A stretch of DNA of 64,000 nt from Ehrlichia muris AS145 (GTDB lineage: Bacteria; Pseudomonadota; Alphaproteobacteria; Rickettsiales; Anaplasmataceae), in NCBI RefSeq assembly GCF_000508225.1, contig NC_023063.1, forward strand, positions 496,001-560,000. The letters are read 5' to 3'. Made by a program: the position numbers and the translations under genes. Position 1 is the stretch's first letter; each line of letters opens with the position of its first letter. Of this stretch, positions 28,734 to 39,400 are shown in pieces. The notes beneath the pieces were generated by a model. It saw nothing but the letters and a program-made list of their open reading frames with translations. It was not told the DNA's origin and made no database searches.

Positions 28734-29618
28734 TTATAATAAACCTAAGTTTTCTTTTTTAGATACAATAAAGTTTTTTATTTTAGTAAAGGCATGCATT
28801 TCTATTTGCCTGACTCTCTCCTTGGATATATTATATTCTTGGCTTAATACTTCTAAAGTATCTGGTTCTTCGGCCAATCTTCTTCTAATAAATATGTCGC
28901 GGTATCTTGTATTTAACGTTGATAAAGCCTGTGCAATTAAGGTCTTCTTTATATTTGATTCCTCATTTAGTAGATATATATCTTCTTGATTTGGAGTATC
29001 ACATTTGATGATTTCTTGTAACTCGATACCATTTTGATTATCGTTAGAGAATACTATTTCATTTAAGGACATGTCTCTGTAGGAAAAATACCTATTCATT
29101 TGCTCTACTTCTTGTTCAGAAGTTGAACACTCATTTGCAATCAGTTTTATATCTTCTTTTGTGATATTATTATTATTATACTTAAAAAGTTTTTTCTTGA
29201 TTTTCCTCAAGCTAAAAAATAACTTTCTTTGTGCTTGTGTTGTACCAATTTTGATACATGACCAAGATTTAAGTATATAGTCTTTAATGGAAGCTTTAAT
29301 CCACCATATTGCATAAGTAGATAACCTAAAGCCAAGAGTAGGGTTAAATTTTTTTACAGCTTGCATCAACCCTATGTTTCCTTCCATTATTAATTCTATA
29401 AGTGGTAACTCGTAATTTTTAAAGCTTAATGCAATTTTGACTACTAGTCTTAAGTGGCTAGTAACTAATCTATGGGCATCAGCAATAATTCTATTTTCAT
29501 ACCAGCTTTTTGCTAACCTATCTTCTTCTTCATGAGATAAGATAGGGAACGCATATACTTCATTAATATAGGACATTAAACTGTCTTGAGTTAAAGAAAA
29601 TATAGAATTTGTTAGCAT
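28734..29618 (-). CDS. rpoH: RNA polymerase sigma-32 (heat-shock sigma factor)
   Basis: 294 residues, normal for RpoH. Region 2 is at about 45-115 (HLRLVVKIAL, IMEGNIGLMQAVKKF, RLSTYAIWWIKASIKDYIL). The RpoH box QRKLFFSLRKIKK is at about 130. Region 4 has the helix-turn-helix (LEVLSQEYNISKERVRQIE) near the C-terminus. It directs heat-shock promoters. Primary sigma factors are much longer and lack the QRKLFF box, so the assignment is firm. It is convergent with rpmJ and divergent from hpf. Confidence 0.95.
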   Translation of the reverse strand: MLTNSIFSLTQDSLMSYINEVYAFPILSHEEEDRLAKSWYENRIIADAHRLVTSHLRLVVKIALSFKNYELPLIELIMEGNIGLMQAVKKFNPTLGFRLSTYAIWWIKASIKDYILKSWSCIKIGTTQAQRKLFFSLRKIKKKLFKYNNNNITKEDIKLIANECSTSEQEVEQMNRYFSYRDMSLNEIVFSNDNQNGIELQEIIKCDTPNQEDIYLLNEESNIKKTLIAQALSTLNTRYRDIFIRRRLAEEPDTLEVLSQEYNISKERVRQIEMHAFTKIKNFIVSKKENLGLL

Positions 29619-29732
29619 ATTATATATAGAACTTAATTATAGTCCTGTATTATATCAAAGTGATATAACGATGTATAGTAAATTTTAGAGTTTTTGTGTA
29701 TTAATTTGTCAGTGTAATTTTTAAGAGTGACT

Positions 29733-30320
29733 ATGAATATATTTATTACTGCTAGAGGCTTTGATGTTACTGACAATATTAAAGCTTATGTTGAAAATGC
29801 TGTACAAGATCATATAACTAAATTTTTTGTAAATGACTTAACGGTCAATATGAAAATGATTTTATCTAAAGATGCAAACTTATTTAAATCTACAATTAGC
29901 ATTAATGATGTCAAGAGTGAGTTTATTAGAATTTCTAAAACGTCAGATACAGCATATCATGCCATAGATAATGCTATTAATTATTTGCGTGATAAGTTGC
30001 AGAAACACAAAAGTGAGAGAATTAGTAAATATCGTCACAATAAAAACTCCATAAAGTCGCAGATGAGATGTTTTGGGTATGTATTGGATAGTGATAAAGT
30101 GGAAAAATATCATGACACTGATGATTCAGCATTAGTAATAGAAGAAGATGTTATTATACAAACTATGACTATTGGTGATGCAATTATGGAAATGGAATTG
30201 TTATCTTTGCCAGCTCTTTTATTTATTAATGTAAAGAATAATAGAATTAATATGATATATACTAAGAGTAACGGTAATATAGTATGGGTAGATCCACTAA
30301 ATATATCTCCTATTAAATAA
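29733..30320 (+). CDS. hpf: ribosome hibernation promoting factor, long form
   Basis: 195 residues from the ATG at 29733. A GTG two codons upstream at 29727 is possible, but family members begin near MNIFITARGFDVT. The N-terminal S30AE domain (about 1-100, FDVTDNIKAYVENAV through NYLRDKLQKHK) is followed by a C-terminal domain (about 140-195, MELLSLPALLFINVKNN) that makes 100S dimers in long HPFs. It is the divergent neighbour of rpoH, fitting a stress-related pair. Confidence 0.9.
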   Translation: MNIFITARGFDVTDNIKAYVENAVQDHITKFFVNDLTVNMKMILSKDANLFKSTISINDVKSEFIRISKTSDTAYHAIDNAINYLRDKLQKHKSERISKYRHNKNSIKSQMRCFGYVLDSDKVEKYHDTDDSALVIEEDVIIQTMTIGDAIMEMELLSLPALLFINVKNNRINMIYTKSNGNIVWVDPLNISPIK

Positions 30321-30461
30321 GTTAAGTATATTTTCTTATTAAAGAAATTTACTTTATGATGTATTATTAAGTGATAAAAAATTAATATTTATTTATATAT
30401 TATAATTTATTAATCAAATATCATTATTATAAATTTTTTTAAATGTTCCTGGTTAAAGAGT

Positions 30462-33400
30462 ATGGAAAAGCAATATTTGTACAATGCCATTAAATCTGGA
30501 GATGTGGTAAGTGTTAAGAATTTCTTTGAGTCATCGACAAATAAAGAAATATCTGATGCAATATTTGGTAATGTACAAGGTGGAAATGGTATATTGCAAT
30601 ATATACTTAAGCGGCATCAGCATGATAAAAGACCCGTTAATGTTGAGATATTTGGGGAAGTTTTAAGACATTGTAGCGATGATGTAATAAATACTAAGGA
30701 TGCGAGTGGGGAATATCCATTGCTTCTTGCTGCAAGGACTGGATGGCAGTTTTTATGTCAATTCCAAAATATTCATTCAACACGTAAGACAAAACTTTTG
30801 AAGAGAGTTAATTGGAAAGTTACTGATAATCAAGGTCGCGGTGTATTAGTTAATGCTATACTTTCTGATGATCCTGAATGTTGTGATCTAGTGTTAAAAT
30901 TACCAGATGCACTGTATCATGTTCGTGCTAGAGAAAATGATAACAGCAATATATTACATTGTCTTTTTAATAACTATACTGCTAAACCTGAACAAAAAGC
31001 AGTTTTTAATGTTGTACTTAATAAAATAAAATCATTATATGCAGGTATTGACAATGCAGAATCAAGTACAGGATTTGGTTTAAATAATTTATTAGATGAA
31101 AAAAATAAATTGGGAGAAACACCACTTCATTTACTTGCAAGGTCTGAATTAATTGGTAATTTAGAAGGTGAGATTGATTTTGACTATATATTAAAGAATT
31201 GCAATCTATTAGCACGTACTAAAAATAATGAGAGTGTTATTGATTTAGCAGTGAAGCACAATAATACTATTATACTTCCCTATATATTGAAAAGTGCTGA
31301 AAAGAGTTTTGAAAAACTGTGTTATAGGGAAAGCTTGGCACAGCAACAAAAATTACAACAACAGGGAGAGCAATCAGCACAGTTAGTAATACAACAAGAA
31401 AAATTGTTAGATTCAGAACATAGAGAAGAAATTAGAAGGGATATTTTGTATAGTAATTTGCGAGCAGCCTGTTCCGGTGAAGAGTTAAAAATCAAAAAGT
31501 TGTTGCAGGATATAGTGAAGTCAGATGAATCTGTTACCAAAATATTCGATATAAGTAAAATAAAATCTAAATTAGCACTAGAGGTAGTATTAGAAAAGCG
31601 AGCACAATTGCAACAAGAAATAGAGAGGCTGGAAGCTGGGATTTTTGATGATAGAGATAGTAAAAAGGTACAAGAAGGAAAGGCACTAAAAGTACGTTGC
31701 GAATTGGATGACATAACAATAATACGCAGTTACATAGATAGATTAGCAGAATTACAACGTAAGGTGAAACATGTACGACAAGAGATTAATGAGACAATAA
31801 AGAATGCAAGATTGCCATTATCAGGTATTGTAGAGATACTTGGACTACAAGTCAAATATCAAGAACTACTAAAAATAGAGAACGCACAGCGTGAAGTCGA
31901 GGAACTTTTATTTAAAAAAGTTGAATCTCAAAAACTTATGAAGAAAGAACTAGATTCACAAGTAGGGAAAGAGCTAAAAGTAATACAACAAGATCTACAA
32001 AGAAGCAGACAAGAATGCTTAAAGTTTATAGAAAAAGTATTAGATGACTTACAGCAAGAGTATCGACAAAGGGAAATATATGTGGAGGGGCTAGACGAAC
32101 TAGAAAAAGAACAAAAGCGGGTAATGGAGTCTGAGGGAGAATTAAAACAAAACAGGCGAGATTTGCAAGTCGAAAGTGTGTTAACGAATCAATTACTCTT
32201 ACGAGACGAAATATTAAATGCGATTCATGATTCACAACAGGCAAGTCAAGAAGAGGAGGTAGTACTATTAAATAGTAGGTTAAAATGTATTAATGCATTG
32301 GTAGACATAACAAAATCTATATTAGACCTAGAGGATAGGATAGCAGAGATAAAAAAACTACAAGTAGAACTGGGTCAAGTAAAAAAACAAGAAATAGTAT
32401 CAGAATTTGCTGGAACATTAGTAAACCAAGACTCAAGATTGTTGATAGCGAAACACATTGTGTTATTAGATATGGAAATGCAGCTACAAAGAGATATTGT
32501 AAAACAGATACAAACAGGAGAGAGAGTAATAGAAAAGAGTAAAGGACAGGCAATATTCAGTGGTGTACAAGTACCATTATTAACAATGTCAGATCAGGAA
32601 TTAGCATTAGAAGAACGCATACAAGGTGTGCAACGTCAATTACTAACATTGAGGAACTCATCATTAAGAACATTAGATAAACAATTATCAGAAGATAAAC
32701 AATTATCAGATGAATCAGTAAAGCAATTAGGTAGGCAAGTAGAAGAACAACTCAAGAATTTAAGTAAACTGAAAGAATATGAAAATCAAACACAGGAAGC
32801 CATAAATGATATCCAAAAATCTCAGAAAACAGGAGAGGTGGTACCAGAACTACACATATTGCAAGAAGAGAAAAAAAGTATAGAAGAAGAATATAACCAA
32901 AGACTAAAAATAGTAGCGACATTACAAAAGGAAATAGCAGGAAAGAAAAAAGAAGGAATACAAGAAATTCTGCAAGAGTTAAAATGTGCTCTATTTGAGA
33001 ATTTAGATGATAGTAATTTTAGAACCTTGTCTAATTACAAACGAGTACTTGGGAATTACTCTGCATATGATTCAGAATTAGTTTCAAGCATAGTTAAGGG
33101 ATATAAGAGGTTCTCTAATATAAAAGAATGTCATCAATATTATAAAAGAGTTAATGATCTAGGTATTGATATTGGCATAATAAAACATCTTATTGCATCT
33201 AGGGATATTACATCAATTAGAAGAACATTTCGTGGACACGAAAGATCATTTAATCAAAATGCTTTTATAAAAGAAGTCATTAAAGTTAAAGATGATAATT
33301 TTTTAAATGATGTAGTAGCTGCTGTAGGTGTTTCTAGGGTGCTGGATTGTATGATAAATTGTTCAGAAAAAGAAGGACCTTTAAATTATATATCTCCTGA

Positions 33401-36400
33401 GGCTTTTATTAATATAACACATAGTCCATACATAGCCAATAGTGATTATCAGAAATTATCTCAGATATTTGCTAGGAATGGTGATTTATTTGATAAGGTT
33501 ATAGAAGAAACGTCATCTCGTTATCTTATAGCTGATGATATTGCAAATATTATCTATGCTAATCGTAAAGATCCTGGTTGTACAGCAGTAATGATGCCTA
33601 AAGTAAAAAGGTTTCTATTTTGTTGTGTTAATCATGATCAAATGAAAGATCTTGAGTCGTTGTTGAAACATTTTCCATCTATGATCTATGATACAGAACA
33701 TGGTAAAAGTTTATTAGAAACTGCATCGGATCTAGAAAATGTACCTTTAGTTAAGCATATAATTTCAGTGCATAGAGAAATGATTCTACAAGCTGCAAGA
33801 GATCATCAAGATGATGTATCACATTTGAGTGAGAATCTAATGAAATCTTTTGATGAAATTTCAGCAATTCATCACGAGGATGTTCTGAATATTTTGAAGG
33901 AGAATGCTGAATTTATTAGAACACTTGATCCTTCAGTAAGGTCTGTATTAGTGCTTAAGGTATTGGATAATGCTCAAAAATGTGGTAATACTGAACTTTT
34001 ATTGTATTGTGCTAAGGTTTATCCTGAATTAACAAGCAAAGATCTAGATTATAATTATAATCCAGCACGTATATATGAGACTAAATCAAATTCAGCAACT
34101 ATTAGCACAACTCCATTAAGTCAAGAAAAAAGTGTTCTAAAAGATATGTTCCCTTTATCAAGAGGTAATGTAGGTCAGTTTGGTATTTTATCACCATATG
34201 TATCAATAGTAAGGAGTGGTGATATTAAGAGATTTCAAGCAGAGATTGTTGATTTATTGAATGATAATGTAGCAAAATATGCTGAAAAAAGTCATGGAGA
34301 GATAGGGCATACTGTATTTACTTTAGTAGCAGCGCTTGGAAATGTTGAGCAATGGAATAAGCTAGTAAAGGGATATCAAGGTATAGCACAGGATAGAAAA
34401 ACAAAAAATCTGTTTGTTGATATTGGTGATCCATTGAATGGAAATAAATTGTCTACTCTGCTTAGTCCATTTCAAGCTGCTGTTATTACATGCAACACGC
34501 CAATGATTAAGTATTTTATAGAAAATATTAAACCTAAAGAATTAGCAGCAGTATATGGTGATAATGGTGATAATGTTTTCCATACTATGATATCGGAAGA
34601 TCAGTTTAACTTAGTTGAAGATATCATACATAATGGTAGATTTCCATCGGATATATTAGTGAAGGCATTTTTGCAGCCTAACAAGGAAGGTGTGACACCT
34701 TTTGCTATTGCAGCTCAGAAAGGGTACAAGAGAGTTTGTATAGGTTTTATTCATGAAATTGCACAACATAAAAATCATGCAAAAAATTTAATGATGAATG
34801 AATTTTTCGTCAAAGGTATTGTTGATAGTAAAGAGTGTGACTTACTGAAAGAGTTATTCAACATTGAAAATTATACTGGTAGATCTATATCTAAAAAGCG
34901 ACTTAATTTAACAAAGCATAAAATAGAAGGACATAACTTATTAACTTATGCTTGTAAGGTTGGAGACGAAGAATTTATAAGATCTTTAATGAAGTATTAT
35001 AATGAAAAAGACCTATTTGGTGTATTACAGGAGGTTGTTGATCCTAAATTAAATATTAAATCTGATATATTATATCTATTTCTATCAAATCTAATTTCTA
35101 GATCTACTGATCCTAATGTATTAGATAAAGTTTCACGGTCTGTTGTGCATAATGCTAATGCTTTAGCAGCTTTTAGTGTATTGGAAAGTGCTTCTGATCT
35201 TTCAATTAGCCAAAAATTCAGTATTGGAGATATTATTAAAAAAAATAAATCGGAAGCTTTAAGATACTTGATTGAGAAAAAAGGAGAAGACTTTTGGTTA
35301 GAATGTGATCAAGAGTTAAGTCATTTAGGATTAGCTGTTTGTTATCCGGATCTGTTAGGAGTATGTTGTGACTATTTAAAGAATAATCCTGAAATAGCAG
35401 TGGGGAATGATGTACTACCTTATGGTGCAATGTTATCTAATAATCTTGAATTATTGAAACAGCTTATAGAGAGGAATCCTGCGTTATTGTTAGCACAATA
35501 TGATATTAAAACACCAGTATATAAGAAAATTGCTAAACAATTAGAAGGGAATTATAAGTGTAAGTTAAAATCTTCTGAGACACTATGTGATTTTGCGCAG
35601 AGAGAAAATGTTAATCCTAGTATAGTTAGCTATTTAGAACGAGTTTTTTTGAGATATTGCAATAATATTATGGATGGTACAAATAATCCAGTAGTTAGTG
35701 AAAGCTTACTACGTACGGTTGCAAAACATGCCGATGAGGTTATGTATCAATATCCGAAATTGTATGATTACACCATTAATCAGTGTATTAATTGTTTGAA
35801 AAGTGATATATTTCACTTGGTTAAAGAAGACAATGTTAAATTTTTACATGCAGTAGCTGAAAGATCTTATAAACATGCAATAGATGTAGGAGATAAGAAG
35901 CTTCAAGGTATTATCAAAAAGATGATTAACCAAATTAATCCTTCAAATGGATTATCTTTTTTTCAATATCTTGCGGTGCATGGTAACTATGATATGTATA
36001 ACAGCATTAAGTTACTTTGTGGAGATATAAACTCAAAAACATCACAAAAAGCTAATTTAGCACATCTTTGTGCTTATAGTGGAATGAAAGATGAAGAAGG
36101 TAATTTTGAGTTTGAAAATTTAATTAAAGGCAATAAAAAATTAGCAGTAGCTTCAGATCGTAGAGGAAGAGGGATATTGTATCATGCTGCTGAGGGTCGT
36201 GTACAAAATTCAAAAGTACGTGAAGAAGCTATTAATCTAATATTATCGGAAAAATTAGATGCTAGTGTCGAAAAGCTACCAAAAAATAAGTATGATGAAC
36301 AAGTTTTTGATGCTATTTTTGTTAGTGAAAATCCAGAAGTGTCTAATGACTTTTTAGCAAGAATTAGTACTAGAAAAAGATATGATTTTATTAAGCAACA

Positions 36401-39400
36401 AAAAAATTTGTTGCATATAGTGAAAAATACTTCTGATCCTTCAAGAAAGGAAGCCTTATTATCTTATGAGTATAAGTTTGCAAATCGTGCAGAAGCATTG
36501 GTTGGTAATCCTGAGGAGATTGATGATTCATCAAGGGTATCTCCACCAGTATCACTTCAGTCAGGAATAACTCAATCTGGTATTGGCGCAGAAGCTCTTC
36601 CATTTAGGGCTGGTAATCCTGAGGAGATTGATGATTCATCAATGGTATCACTTCAGTCAGGAATAACTCAATCTGGTAGTGGCGCAGAAGCTCTTCCATC
36701 TAGCCAGCATGCAGATTTATCGAGTTCATTAGCTGATGGTAACATAGCAAGTGATGATGATTTATCAGAAGATGATGTATTACCGGAAAGTGAAATTGTT
36801 GTTAGTAAAAACAAAAAGGAAATATTGGATAGTCAGAATGAAATAGAATCTCTGATTCAGGCAAAGGGAAGTTTTGATGATTATACTGCGGCAATTGATA
36901 GAGCTCCTAGTGCATCAGCATTACAACTTAGAACTTTATCAGAAGAAGCGTCTATTGCTGAGCGTGCTGTTTTGTCTGGTAATCTTGATTTTATAAAAGC
37001 TTTGGTGAATTCTAACAAGAAGTTAAATCCGAATATTACTGATAAAGATGGAAATACCTTATTACATAAATTTGTAGAATTTTTAAAAAGGAATCCAGAA
37101 AAGTTATTGGATAGGGAAGTATACAATTTATTTGCTGGGTTACTGCACAATCATAATTTTGATATTAATTGTAGAAATAAGTCTGGTGAGACAGCTCTTG
37201 ATATGTTACTGGAGTTAGAAGGAAGTGATTCTACATTTATGGAGTCATTAACACGACATTCTCGGATAAATGAGTATCATGATAAAAGATTTAGTCAGGC
37301 AAAAAGTACATTTTTTGACTACAATTCTACTTATGATCTTAGCAATGAAATTAAAGAATCTAAAGTTCTACAGCATAAATTTAGTGATTTGTGTTATAAA
37401 ATTTGTAGCAGTATTTTAAGTTATGAGTCTGTTAAATATAAAAGTGTTGCTGATGAAAATTATAAAAAACTACGAAAAATATTAAATGATGATGTTATTA
37501 GGAAAACTTTAGCTAATACAGATAGTGATGGTAACAATGTTTTTCAAAGATTGTTTAGAGACGTTGCTGCTGGGAAAATCAAGAATGATAATGTCAGATT
37601 GTTAGAACTTATTGAGACAGTTGTACGTTGTTTAAAAGATAAAGATCCAGAATTGCTACAAGATCTATTATTTAATAATAGAAATTTAAAATTTGAAAAT
37701 GGGATGGAAACTATAGCATGTGTTCCTGGTACGTATACTTTAGTAAAAACACTAGAAGAATTATTAGGCAAAAGAAAAATATCTTATATATGTGATTTTA
37801 ATTCTATGTTAGTAAATTGTGCTGAAGCTGGTAATGCTGATTTATATTGTTACCTTCGTGAAAGTTATGCATCTATTGGCATAAATAATGTAGATATACA
37901 TAGTAATTCATCTTTACATAAAGCTGTTATGACTGGTTCAAAAGAAATGGTTGAAGCAGTATTATCAACTGGAAGTAATATAAATAGAAAGGATAAAGAT
38001 GGTAATACACCTTTACATAGTTTGTTGATTTTTATGATATCTTCTCCTGATATGGTAACACTTAAACATATTGAACTTGTAGAATTTTTAGTATCCCGTG
38101 GTGCTTCACTTAATGTAAAAAATAGATTAGGAATCTTGCCACCTCAGTTGGCAAGATTTATTGATAATTCTGGAAAACTTAGTGAAAGATTTCTAGGTGA
38201 GCAAGTTGATGTTTTACAATCTTTGATAAATGGTAGAGATAAATATTACGGCATTAAATCTCAATGTATTTCTAACTTTAAAAATTGTGTTCAGTTAGGA
38301 CAAGGCATGAAGTATGACGATATACGGTTTGATATAATAGGTGGTATATTGTCTACTAGTATGGGTGGTGGAAAATTACAAACAACTAAATTATTGAGTA
38401 GTGGTTTTTGTCAAGAGCATAGCTTACGAACAGTAAAATTTAATTTTTCTGATGAAGACAAAGGGTATGTGCAAAGTGTTGGTAAGAAAAGAAATTATGT
38501 TGTTACTAATGGATCTGTAAAACTTAAATTATCTTGGAAACCTGTTGTTCCAAAAGGTGCAAAAGAACAAGTGGTTAATGTTATAGTAAATTCTGATGGT
38601 AGTGTATTGTTGGATGGTCAGGATGTAAAAAAATATGGAAGGCATGGTGAAAAAATACATTTTGATCGCTGTTGCGTTTACCTTGGTGGAATAAAATTGG
38701 AAGATGCTTTAAGGAATGGTAGATGGAAGGAGCAAAGAAGTAAAGATTCTCCTATCAGTCAGAAAGTTAAATCTACAGATTCATTAGATAGAGATCATGA
38801 GTCTGACGATCCTGTAGGTCTGGATCCACAGACTAGTATGGCATCTCATCAATCTTTAGGAGCATCTGCATTAGATAGAGATCATGATGCTGACGATCCT
38901 GTAGGTCTGGATCCACAGACTAGTATGGCATCTCATCAATCTTTAGGAGCATCTAAATTTACGGTGGAAGAAAATAAAACATTGTTATTCCCTAAAGACC
39001 ATTGGGATATGTCTTTATCTACAGATAAAGAGAAAACTATGATAGAGTCATTAGTGTCGAAATTACCGGACACATTATATTTACCGGAACAGAAAGCACA
39101 CTTTTTAGATGCTAGACTTGACCTTACAAAGTATATGAGAGCTTTTGAAGTGTGTGTGAATTCTTCTGACAGAACAGGATTGCAAGGTAAACTGAAATCC
39201 TTATGTTCTTCATATGGTACGATGTTTTCAAGATATCGTGAAGCATTGGGTAGATTAAGCAGTGAAATGTTAAAACAAGAGTCTGTAAGTGAAACTTGTA
39301 AACAGATATTAAAAAAATATGGAAGTGATCTGCAGAGTATGTATATGTTACAGGGGATGCTAAAAGATTTATCATACCCAGAGAATGATCCAAGTAGAGA

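Noticed and set aside
31322-31714. 130-codon minus-strand frame within the ankyrin gene
   Set aside because: It is antisense to the coiled-coil region, whose biased codons produce long open Ser/Leu-rich shadow frames.
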